Positions 42,520 to 62,200 of a DNA stretch of 64,000 bases are shown here, piece after piece; position 1 is the first letter of the stretch; each line of letters begins with the position of its first letter. Source of the DNA: Tipula vernalis (lineage: Eukaryota > Arthropoda > Insecta > Diptera > Tipulidae); contig OY282558.1 in NCBI GenBank assembly GCA_958295665.1, positions 351,888,534-351,952,533 on the forward strand. The letters run 5' to 3'. Made by a program: the position numbers and the translations under genes. The notes beneath the pieces are model-generated. The model ran no database searches and was not told the DNA's origin. It worked only from the letters and a program-made list of their open reading frames with translations.

Positions 42520-45500
42520 CGCATTTCACGTCACAGCAATGTTAGGTGCCATTTGTCGTCTGATCGAAATTATGATAAAATAAAAGATTTAAGTTGTGTA
42601 AACATAGAATAAAAATATTTATGTTTGGAAAATAATCACAAAATTGAAAATTTTTCAAAAAAGGTGAAATTTATTCAGTAACATGGATTCTTCGTACATC
42701 CTAAATGCTTAACGATAAAAATTGAATGAAAAAATTCCAAAATTTGAAATCTAGGTTTTTTTTTTTAGTTTTATTTTTCATATTTTAAAAATCGAATTTA
42801 GTTTTGTCCATGTAAAAACACTAATTGCCAGAAATTTGAAGTATCAAGAATTTAAAAATTGGCAAATACAATCTCAGAACTTTTGGAAATAAAATTTGAA
42901 AATTTTGAATTTTTCGAAAATTAAAAATTAAAAATAAATCGATAAAAAAGATAAATTTACAATAAAATTGCGAATTCTTTAAGCTTCAGATTTTCAATTT
43001 AAAATATGAATGTTAAAAAGTTTTTAATGAAAATTTGGTTAATGGATTTCGGTAGGCACGAGTACTTGTGTATTTATAGTAAAATTTAAAAAGATTTTAT
43101 TTAAAAATTATGTTTTTCGTATTTCAGGATTTCTGTATTTAATGATTTTGCTGAAAGGGAAATTAATGACAAATCAATTTAATTAGATTATTACAAAGGT
43201 ATATTTTTTCGCGATTTTGAATATTTTCTAGCATTATACACTTGTGGCGTTGACCAAGGATAGTTCACCGCCTAATCGATAATTTTCGCTTAATTGTAAC
43301 TATCCATTACGAAACTTTGCCTGCAAAGTTTAAATAAATTTTAAAATTTCGATTGAAGCCACAAACTAACCAAATATAAAAACTCATATAGGGTATTGCA
43401 AATGACTACTAATTATATCGATTTTCCATTCAAATTTTCTTCACATTTTCTAATACCTTTTTGCTATATGGTTAATATTCGTATTAAATTTTTTTTTTAT
43501 TCCGGATAGATTATCCTCAAACGAATATGTATATTTTTACCTTCACAATCTAACCAACATACCACACCAAACCACAAAAAAAAAAAATGTCTTTTATTTT
43601 ATATGTTTGCATTTAAGGAATTTAATTCCGCAGATGTTTGAAAGGTAAAAAAATACAACAAAAACAAAAAAAACGAATGTCGGAAGCAAAAAACGAAAAT
43701 ATAAAAATTCCAAATGTCAATTTTGTCGGTTGGCTGTTTTATTTATAATGTCCTACATTAGTAGCATACAAATACAATATTATAAAAATTCATATTTTTC
43801 GATTTTTTTTATTTTATAAATATTAAAATACATATTTAGTTATGTTATTAGTGTCAAAAATATAAAAGAAAAATAATAAGAAATATGGATTTTATTGATC
43901 GTTTCGGAGCATTTTACCGTTTGACGATTATATTTTGTTTTTAAATTAAAATGGATGTCATTTAGTTATTTCATATTTAATAAAGGTGGATTTAAGGTTT
44001 TCTCTTTTTTACCGAATGGTGAATAGTTTATGACGTACTTGTAAAATTGTTTCCATTTTTATTTGGGGGCATGCAAATTTGAGCTGGACCAGTATAACAG
44101 ATTTAGCTTAAGTACATTCAAACAAATTTTGGTTTTACTAGACCAAATTAATCGCAAATCCAAGGTAATACGTTCGCCGAAGAAGGAACGGCCTCCGGTT
44201 TAAAGTAGCCTTGTTTACAGGTACCCTGCGGTTCAGTAAGAGGTTCTGCTGAGGTGAATCATCTTTTCCTAAATAAATCACTACTTTTTTGTTACAACTG
44301 ATTCAATAAAGTACGAAAACACTGATTGCTTCTTTAAATGCACAAAAATTAAACATAGACAACTGCCAACCTCAAAACCGTCTAAATATTACGATACCGA
44401 AGAAAGGAGACCTAAGACAGTAATTATCTGCTACCTTCTGCGAGATAGCAGATATGTCATACATTTCGCAGGAACTTGGTCTACCTTCTGATCATTTAAA
44501 AAACACTTACCGCAGAGCATTAAACCCCGACAGAACTCAAAGGAGATCTGAATACTTCAAGGAAAGAAAACCTCAGCTGCCTAGTAAGCGGTCACTTTCG
44601 TGACTGCAGAATTCTTGACGTGATATGCATTCCTAAGCGGTCACCCCTGTTAATTCGTTTGGCGCGCACAAATCTACGGAGATAATGGTGTTTATCCTCT
44701 TTTCTTACAGCAAGTCTGGAAGTTCTGACGCATTATCTAAATAGATCGTATTTAGCCAGTTTCACTTTGAAATATGCACCTCAAACAGCCACAAAATTAC
44801 CGAATTATTATTAAAAATTTAAACTATTTGAAGGAAAACCATTATAAATATTGAAATATCTTACCAAACTTATTTTAAGTGACATCTGATTTACCCTGCA
44901 TGAAGAAACCCTACATGATTTCGAATGTGTCAGTACGCTATGACCAATCCAATAATCGGCCCGAAATGGAAATCTTCTATTTATTTTTTCTTCTTGTTGC
45001 TATTATTTCTAAGAAAACTTGGTCCATTATTAAACAATTCAAATGTTTGTGTTGCAGAATAGAAGAAAATCAAAATAAAAGATTTACGTTGGATTGGGCC
45101 CATTAATAAAGTATTTAGCCAAACTTATATCCATCCTAATCAAACGTATCTTCAACAATCCTTTAAGAATCACAGGGCCCTTTAAAAATCGTATAGTTTA
45201 AAACGGTCACATACAGGATTTTGAATTTGCTACCAGGTCACTTAATCAATTAGCTTGTAACAAAAGATTACCTTTTGGTGACCAGTCAGTGCAGAAGTGT
45301 GGTCTGAACACGTAACTTCAATTACTAAGGTGTTTTTATACGGACGATTTTTTTTAAAGCGTAAAACTTTGGGTTTTTGGCAACCATGTCAAGATTATTT
45401 CGAAAATGACGAAAAAGAGAATTTTGACTGAAAGTTTGTCTAACTAACATCAAAACTTCTAATGCCATTTTTGTTTTTATTCTCGCTGTTATTGAGTTAA

Positions 45501-46925
45501 TATTCCCTAGGTATGTGTTCATGAAATGCGGTTTATACGTAAAAACCATAGATTTGGAAGATAAGTGGAACGTTTTTTATTTATATTTTCGCGTCCTTGC
45601 TGAAATTCTGTTTTATTGAAGCAGTTCTATTGAAATCGTTCCATCCCATTGAACCACGCAAGAAACAAATAAAAACAGAAACCGTAAAAGGGGAAATTAT
45701 ATTAAATTAATTAACCGTTTTAAGAATTTTTGTATAATTAAATCGAACAGCAAGCTCCAAAAAATAAATAAAACCTATTCTGTTCATCGTCCCATCGTAA
45801 TAGTAATAATGTGCAATTTACAAACTAAATTATATAATTTCATCGACTTCAGACCCATTACATTAATTAAAGCTTCCAAAACACAAAAATTAAATACTTA
45901 AGAAAACTCAATAATAATAATTTTTCACGAAGTTTTTTGTTTTGTTTTGTAATTCAAGCAAACAAAAAAACTTCAAAATAAAAATTCAAATTCAGCTATT
46001 TCTAAAGAACATTAAACAACAAAAAAAAATTGTAAAAGCAAAAGTATTGAAAAAAATTAATGATTTTCAATCAACAATTTTCAAGAATATTTATCTATAT
46101 AAAATAAGGCAAAAATTGAAAAACTTAAAAAAATAAAACAAACTTGGAACTTTTCTGCTTTATGTTAACGAAAAAGCTCTTCCTTGTTTCTTCAACAATT
46201 TTTATTTTTGTCAAAATTAATTACTTTTTTTTCTTCACTAGATTGTAAAATATTTTAATGAAAAGCGGATGAATATTTTCTTGTTTTCTTTATGATTTTC
46301 ATTTTATATTAATTCATAATGAAAGTTTCTATCGTTTCAAGATTTTTTTTTTGTAAATTATGCGACGAGGAAGAAAAAATAATATTCATAAAGTGTTGAA
46401 AACTATATAGACGAGTATTCACAACCATCTTACTCTATTAAAATCAATAATTAAATTTGAAAAGATTTTTTTTTTTTTTGCTATAGTCATCGATAATAAA
46501 CTATTTTATTATTTATATTAGTTACTAGCGATAAAAATATAAAAGCGAGTGAATAAGGATACCACAAATAAGTAATTGATTCCTTTTCAGTGGTTTTAAT
46601 ACAATATAAAACGTAAAATAACAAAATTGAAAATGGGGTTGACGATCACGTGTTTTGGAGAGCATTATATGATTTTATAATTATATTTATTGTGAAGTTA
46701 TTATTATTGTAGGCCTTATATAATTCAAAAACATATTTAAAAATTCCTTAATTTTCTTAAAAACGCTTTTCCATTAAATAATCGCCGGTAACTGGAAACT
46801 TCTGTGCATTTCGAAAGTCATCTGATGTAGGTAACATTCGTTATTTCTTGCGGTTTTCGAATCGAACTCATAGAATTCTAAATTCAGTTCTAGAATATTT
46901 AAACCAAAACTAAACATTAACCCTT
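42520..46925. other. Long unassigned AT-rich stretch
   Basis: It includes low-complexity 'aaaatttgaaaattttgaat' text at about 42640-43000 and an A-rich Lys/Asn frame at 45942-46136. A slightly more GC-balanced stretch at 44140-44780 has 'ctaagcggtcac' in two places (about 44584 and 44633), but no protein domain. I see no gene. Confidence 0.4.
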
Positions 46926-47094
46926 TGCAGACGATGGGATCCGTTCAACATGGCATATTTCAAAACGGAATATTTCAAACGACATAAGATACACTACGGC
47001 ATATTTTAATGCGGCATATGGTACACTATGCCATAAGGTACATGATGGGATATTTGAATGTGTCATACGGTACAATATGGCATATTCTAAAATT

Positions 47095-47450
47095 TGGCTA
47101 TTTCTTAGCCGATTATGATGAAATTTGAAAATTGCTATGAAAATAAAATGGATTATAGACGAAGTTCTGAAATATGGCCAATTAGGGTGAGACACAGACA
47201 GAAATGATGATAACCGAATATGACAAAATTCACGATGGAAATGGGATTCTAAAATAGATTTTTGATGAAGTTCTGGGATATAGCCAATTTTGATGGAACT
47301 AGGCTATTTATTAACCGATCAGATTCTAAAATGAAATTCGACAAGTGCGATGGAAATGGGATCTGTAAATAATTTGTAGATGAAGTTCTGGAATACGTTA
47401 AATTAATTCGGAATTTGGTTATTTCTGAACCGATTATGGCGAAATTCATT
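47095..47450 (+). repeat. ~110-bp tandem repeat inside the 46.9-kb element, about 3.3 units
   Basis: Recurring words are 'accgattatgatgaaattt', 'gcgatggaaatgggatt' and 'gatgaagttctgg-ata'. 'gaagttctg' lies near 47161, 47270 and 47385. Confidence 0.8.
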
Positions 47451-47454
47451 CTCC

Positions 47455-47635
47455 TAATAGCATTTTCCTTTACTTAATGGATTTTCCTTTAAACCAGCAA
47501 CTAACAGAATTTTCCTTCAATTAGTAGAATTATCCTTTATTTACTTAAAATTTCCTTCATCTATTGAAATTTTTTGTCAGTTATCAGAATTTTCTTGTGC
47601 TTAACAGAATTTTCCTTCACTTAATAATATTAAAT
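47455..47635 (+). repeat. ~24-bp minisatellite inside the 46.9-kb element
   Basis: Imperfect units on the theme 'cttaacagaattttccttca' are repeated about seven times. Confidence 0.75.
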
Positions 47636-48195
47636 GTATTCCTTCAATCGAAATAAATTTATATGCAAACCTAATTTTTATTAAATCTAATTTTAAAATT
47701 AAAAATACGTGAATTAGTCCTTTGGCTTTTTCGCTGTCGTAACGTTTAGGGATTATGATTATTAAAAAAATTATTTGCAAATAGATAGAGCAAATTTGCC
47801 ACGAACATCAAGAATTAGCTAATTCGCTTTATTTTTGTAATGTTTGTTTTTATGGCCTACTTGAAGGGTTATTTTTTTTTACGGATGTGGGGAAATCCAG
47901 ATTTAATTTTTTGTTTTTTTAAATATAAAAAAAATCTTATAAAATTATAAACAAGAATGAAGTTTGAATCCGAACTTTGTTCAATTTTGAATGAAGGGTG
48001 TAAAATTATTCGCCGTTTTGAAAAGTGTTCTATATGCCGTATTGTACCATACACCGTTTTGTCATATTCCGTAATGAAGTATGCCTTATCGACCGGGACC
48101 CACAGACGATGATTAATTTAACATTTCGTTGCAAGCACTCATCAACTAAAAACAACGTTCTGGACACTGAGATGCAGTGAAAATATAAATAAAGC

Positions 48196-48197
<2 letters not shown>

Positions 48198-48241
<44 letters not shown>

Positions 48242-48250
48242 AAGAGAGAG
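48198..48250. repeat. (GA)n microsatellite
   Basis: An almost pure GA run of about 50 bp. Confidence 0.95.
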
Positions 48251-56149
<7,899 letters not shown>

Positions 56150-56150
<1 letters not shown>

Positions 56151-57712
56151 GATGGTCGATGAGCTATTATTCGAGCAATTTTCGTTTCTGGTGCTCCATT
56201 AGCTGGCTCAACCATAATGTCGGCTTATATTGATTTGTTCAAGAAATTGCGACCGTTCTATAAACTTCCTTCGAGATACCAACTATCCAATAATTGTTGG
56301 GCCTTGAGTACCATCGCGTCGAAGGGCCAGTCTTACCAAAAATTGCCGGCGCATCTGACGTTGCAGACCGATGCATGGTCGAACATACGCAGGGACTCCA
56401 TAACAAATTATGTCATCAATACAATACACCCAAAGCCTTTTTCTATAAATCTACTCACTAAGGAAAATCGACATTTGGCTTTTAAAGTTGCTTTTCGAGA
56501 AAGTTGAAGCGGTGTTAAAAGACGTCGAGATTTACAAATTTATTTTACTTATTACTGACAATGGAACGAGGAATAAAGCGTCCCGAAAAATGATTAACAA
56601 AACCTATCCCTATATTACCGAGTGTGGGTGCATCTGCCATGGACTTAACTTGCTCATTTTCAATATCTTCAAGATTCAGTCTATCAACAGTTTGAAATTT
56701 TCAGTCAGTCGTACGGATGGTTTCGGAAATAAAAAAAGTCGCACATTTTTCATGCTTCATTCGATCTACATTCATGTTACATCAGGTATGCCCTGAAGGC
56801 GCTGGCTATCGAAGACGAAGTAAAGTAAGTTACGAAGACACATACGATCTCCTATTCGAAATTATTCACTGTGTACTACCTCCGATTGCTAAATGGCCAT
56901 CGTCTTTTGAGAGTTTGCTGTTTTTGCTAAAGTGGTGTACTGTTTTATTAATATAAAACAAACTTTTGAACAAAATAAATGCGCCCATTAAGAAGATAAG
57001 TATTCTGAAATGTGCTTGAACCAGCTATTCGAAGAAAGATTCTTTCGAAATAACAGAAACTTGAAGCGACTGAATTTATTTTTAATGTCGCAGAACTTCA
57101 CACAAAATATAAGGACAAAAAAAAGAAGGTCAACAAAATATATCAGTCTTTAGCGCATTACAATGATCGAAGTGACCAGCTCTCTGATGGAATTTGGTCG
57201 GTGGTAGTGTGCTTGGCGGTTGATATTTTAATCATGCCTGCATCGAGAGCTGCAATGGAAAGCACATACGTGATCCATTGACTTTTGATCGTGCAGGAAA
57301 ACTAACGTACATTTTGCACGACTTAAAACTGTCGAGATCGAAAGTAGGAAGTGTGGATAACGAAGAAGAAGTTACTCCTGCTGAATCAAATACAAATTGT
57401 TATTAATGGATAAAGCTGCATAATATTATTCGCTTGAAGAAGAGGATGACTTAGAGAAAAATAAGAATAATTCGGTTATGGATGATGTTGACATCACGAA
57501 AGTTTTGGGCATAAAATAGCCGTATTACACTGCATTGGTTGTACGTGACTATTTGGCTAAAAATTCGACCCATATTGTTTCGCAACTACCCTTTGCCTGA
57601 TTTAGCACTTTAACGTTTAATAAACTTTAACAATACTTTCGAACACTGGAAAAAACATTGGCATAAGTGTAGTGTATCCGAAGAGGATTATTTTGGAGAG
57701 GATGAAATATAA
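56150..57712 (+). pseudogene. hAT-type (DUF659/BED-like) transposase relic
   Basis: The frame at 56163-56490 reads 'AIIRAIFVSGAPLAG', 'YIDLFKKLRPFYKLPSRYQL', and 'LTLQTDAWSNIRRDSITNYV' (first Asp). After a frame change it continues 'IYKFILLITDNGTRNKASRK' (second Asp) and 'ITECGCICHGLNLLI' (Cys-x2-His pair). Later pieces, in shifting frames, include 'DTYDLLFEIIHCVLPPIAKW', 'VDITKVLGIK', 'YYTALVVRDYLA', and a C-terminal 'HWKKHWHKCSVSEEDYFGED'. The motif order fits hAT superfamily transposases of the kind with a central DUF659-like region. At least five frame changes or stops are present. No BED finger or terminal inverted repeat could be identified. Confidence 0.8.
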
Positions 57713-58090
57713 TTGAAAGAATAATAAGCCGTTTGTGTTTTATTTAAAATCTTACTACTCTTGTCCATACGTCAAAATTTTACTAGTGTTCTTATGAGTG
57801 TGAAGTTTATGCTAAAAAAAATAATAAAAAATTACACTGTTAAATTAGCTATTTTCCAATTGGAATTTAAATTATATGAAAATTTAAATTTTTTGTAATT
57901 TTGGATTTTTCGTACCACCAAATAGATTCTTTTCATAAGGAAATAGGTTCTTTTAATCGTTTTCAGATAGCTGGACCATCTGTTTATCTCGTTAACCAAA
58001 AGCATCCAATTGTGTAGAACATTACTAGTTATATTTCAGATTATTTAAAAGTTGACTGAATTTTGATGGTTTAAATAATTATTTAGCGCC
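57713..58090. other. Spacer between hAT relic and satellite
   Basis: AT-rich, with nothing recognised. Confidence 0.4.
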
Positions 58091-58092
58091 GA

Positions 58093-59236
58093 TCCTGGAA
58101 ATGTCCCGAAGGCCCCGCATATTTCTTAGAACAGCTAAGCCATATAGCGGCCAATGTCACCTAGCCAATCCAATTATGATGAACTATAATATATTTCACA
58201 GTTTTTGGAATTTTTAAAAATTTTTCATTATTTTAAAAGTTTTATATAGCAGACCGCAGAGATGTCCACAAGGTTTTGCCTATATTTTCGGATAACTTGG
58301 CTATATGCCAGTCTATGTGGTCAACCTTATCCAATTGTGATGAACTATACTATACTTCACAGAATTTAGAATTTTTAATAATTTTATTAGTTTTAAATAT
58401 TGTTGTATCTCCAATCACAGAGATGTCCACAAGGTCTGGCCTATATTTTCGGATAACTTGGCCATATGCCAGTCTACGTGGTCAATGTTATTCAATTGAG
58501 ATGAACTATACTATACTTCACAGAATTTCGAAATTTTAATAATTTTATTAGTTATATAAATTTTTGTATCTCCGATCACAGAGATGTCCACAAGGTCTGG
58601 CCTATATTTTTGGATAACTTGTCCATATGCCAGTCTACGTGGTTAACCTTATCCAATTGTGGTTAGCTGTACTATACTTCACAAAATTTAGAATTTTTAA
58701 TAATTTTTTTAGTTTTATAAATTGTTGTATCTCTGATCACAGAGATGTCCACAAGGTCTGGCCTATATTTTTGGATAACTTGACCATATGCCAGTCTACT
58801 TGGTCAATCTTATTGAATTGTGGTGAACTATACTATACTTTACAGAATTTCAAATTTTTAATAATTTTATTGTTTTAAAAATTGTTGTATCTCCAATCAC
58901 AGAGATGTCCACAAGGTCTGACCTATATTTTCGGATAACTTGGCCATATGCCAGTCTACGTGGTCAATCTTATTCAATTTAGATGAACTATACTATACTT
59001 CACAGAATTTCGAATTTTTAATAATTTTATTCGTGATATAAATTTTTGTATCTCCGATCACAGAGATGTCCACAAGGTCTAGCCTATATTTTTGGATAAC
59101 TTGACCATATGCTAGTCTACGTGGTCAATCTTATTCAATTGTGATGAACTATACTATACTTCGCAGAAATTCGAATTTTTAATAATTTTATTAGTTTTAA
59201 AAATTGTTGTATCTCCGATCACACAGATGTCCACAA
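58093..59236 (+). repeat. 161-bp satellite array, block 1 (about 7 units)
   Basis: 'gatgtccacaagg' starts at 58261, 58422, 58583, 58744, 58904, 59065 and (as 'gatgtccacaa') 59226, so the unit is 161 bp with one 160. The unit runs 'gatgtccacaaggtctggcc', 'tatattttcggataacttgg', 'ccatatgccagtctacgtgg', 'gatgaactatactatacttc', and 'ttaataattttattag'. The outermost unit (58093-58260) is much more diverged, as usual at satellite edges. Short frames within it are not genes. Confidence 0.97.
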
Positions 59237-62200
59237 ATTATAAAAATTCTAAATTCTGTAAAGTATAGTATAGTTCATTACAATTGAATAAGATTGACCA
59301 CGTAGACTGGCATTTGGCCAAGTTAGCAGAAAATACAGGCAAGACATTGTGGACATCTCTGTGATCAGAGATACAACAATTTTTAAAACCAATAAAATTA
59401 TTAAAAATTCGAAATTCTGTGAAGTATAGTATAGTTCATCACAATTGAAAAAGATTGACCACGTATACTGGCATATGGTCAAGTTATCCAAAAATATAGG
59501 CCAGACCTTGTGGACATCTCTGTGATCGGAGATACAATAATTTATAAAACTAATAAAATTATTAAAAATTCGAAATTCTGTGAAGTATAGTATAGTTCAT
59601 TACAATTAAATAAGATTAACGATGTAGACTGGCATATGGTCAAGTTATCCAAAAATATAGGCCAGACCTTGTGGACATCTCTGTGATCAGAGATACAAAA
59701 ATTTATAAAACTAATAAAATTATTAAAAATTCTAAATTCTGTGAAGTATAGTATAGTTCATCACAATTGAATAATATTGACCAAGTAGACTGGCATATGG
59801 TCAAGTTATCCAAAAATATAGGCCAGACCTTGTGGACATCTCTGTGATCAGAGATACAACAATTTATATAACTAATAAAATTATTAAAAATTCTAAATTC
59901 TGTGAAGTATAGTATAGTTCATCACAATTGAATAAGATTGACCATGTAGACTGGCATATGGTCAAGTTATCCAAAAATATAGGCCAGACCTTGTGGACAT
60001 CTCTGTGATCAGAGATACAAAAATTTATATAACTAATAAAATTATTAAAAATTCTAAATTCTGTGAAGTATAGTATAGTTCATCACAATTAAATAATATT
60101 GACCACGTAGACTGGCATATGGTCAAGTTATCCAAAAATATAGGCCAGACCTTGTGGACATCTCTGTGATCAGAGATACAACAATTTATATAAGTAAAAC
60201 AATTATTATTAAAAATTCGAAATTCTGTGAAGTATAGTATAGTTCATTACAATTGAAAAAGATTGACCACATAGACTGGCATATGGTCAAGTTATTCAAA
60301 AATATAGGCCAGACCTTGTGGACATCTCTGTGATTGGAGATACAAAAATTTATAAAACTAATAAAATTATAATAAATTCGAAATTCTGTGAAGTATAGTA
60401 TAGTTCATCACAATTGAATAAGATAAACCACGTTGACTGGCATATGGTCAAGTTATCCAAAAATATAGGTCAGACCTTGTGGACATCTCTGTGATCAGAG
60501 ATACAACATTTTATAAAACTAATAAAATTATTAAAAATTCGAAATTCTGTGAAGTATAGTATAGTTCGTCACAATTGGATAAGATTGACCATGTAGACTG
60601 GCATATGGTCAAGTTATTCAAAAATATAGGCCAGACTTTGTGGACATGTCTGTGATCGGAGATACCATAATTTATAAAACTAATAAAATTATTAAAAATT
60701 CTAAATTCTGTGAAGTATAGTATAGTTCATCACAATTGAATAGGATTGACAAAGTAGACTGGCATTGACCACGTAGACAGATTGACCACGTAGACTGGCA
60801 TATGGTCAAGTTATTCAAAAATATAGGCCAGACCTTGTGGACATCTCTGTGATTAGAGATACAAAAATTTAAAAAACTAATAAAATTATTAAAAATTCGA
60901 AATTCTGTGAAGTATACTATAGTTCGTCGCAATTGGATAAGATTGACCATGCAGACTGGCATATGGTCAAGTTATCCAAAAATATATGCCAGACTTTGTG
61001 GACATCTCTGTGATCAGAGATACATAAATTTATAAAACTAATAAAATTATTAAAAATTCTAAATTCTCTAAAGTATAGTATAGTTCATCACAATTGAATA
61101 GGATTGACCAAGTAGACTGGCATATGGTCAAGTTATCCAAAAATATAGGCCAGACCTTGTGGACATCTCTGTGATCAGAGATACAATAATTTATAAAACT
61201 AATAAAATTATTAAAAATTCTAAATTCTGTGAAGTATAGTATAGTTCGTCACAATTGGATAAGATTGACCATGTAGACTGGCATATGGTCAAGTTATCCA
61301 AAAACATAGGCCGGACCTTGTGGACATCTCTGTGATCAGAGATACAAAAATTTAAAAAACTAATAAAATTATTAAAAATTCGAAATTCTGTGAAGTATAG
61401 TACAGTTCGTCACAATTTAATAAGATTGACCATGTAGACTGGCATATGGTCAAGATATCCAAAAATATAGGCCAGACCTTGTGGACATCTTTGTGATCGG
61501 AGATACAATAATTTATAAAACTAATAAAATTATTAAAAATTCTAAATTCTGTGAAGTATACTATAGTTCGTCGCAATTGGATAAGATTGACCATGCAGAC
61601 TGGCATATGGTCAAGTTATCTAAAAATATATGCCAGACTTTGTGGACATCTCTGTGATCAGAGATACATAAATTTATAAAACTAATAAAATTATTAAAAA
61701 TTCTAAATTCTCTGAAGTATAGTATAGTTCATCACAATTGAATAGGATTGACCAAGTAGACTGGCATATGGTCAAGTTATCCAAAAATATAGGCCAGACC
61801 TTGTGGACATCTCTGTGATCAGAGATACAATAATTTATAAAACTAATAAAATTATTAAAAATTCTAAATTCTGTGAATTATAGTATAGTTCATCGCAATT
61901 GAATAAAATTGACCACGTAGACTGGCATATGGTCAATTTATTCAAAAATATAGGCCAGACCTTGTGGACATCTCTGTGATCAGAGATAAAAAAATTTATA
62001 AAACTAATAAAATTATTAAAAATTCGAAATTCTGTGAAGTATAGTATAGTTCATCACAATTAAATAAGATTGACAAAGTTGACTAGCATATGGTATCCAA
62101 AACTATAGGCCAGACCTTGTGGATATCTCTGTGATCGGAGATACAACAATTTATATAACTAATAAAATTATTAAAAATTCTAAATTCTGTGAAGTATAGT

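Larger units (their letters stand above)
46937..48102. mobile_element. ~1.17-kb non-autonomous element with a 9-bp duplication and internal minisatellites
   Basis: Left end 'ggatccgttcaacatggcat' is matched by the reverse complement of the right end ('gggtcccggtcgataaggca'). The similarity continues through 'acggaatat' and repeated 'cggcatat...gtaca' motifs. CAGACGATG flanks both ends (46928-46936 and 48103-48111). No transposase is encoded. An 8-9-bp duplication points to MuDR- or hAT-like mobilisation; which one is inference. The first G may belong either to element or target. Confidence 0.7.

Noticed and set aside
58276..61606. Several 75-95-codon frames with similar proteins
   Set aside because: They are repeated translations of the 161-bp satellite unit, not a gene family.
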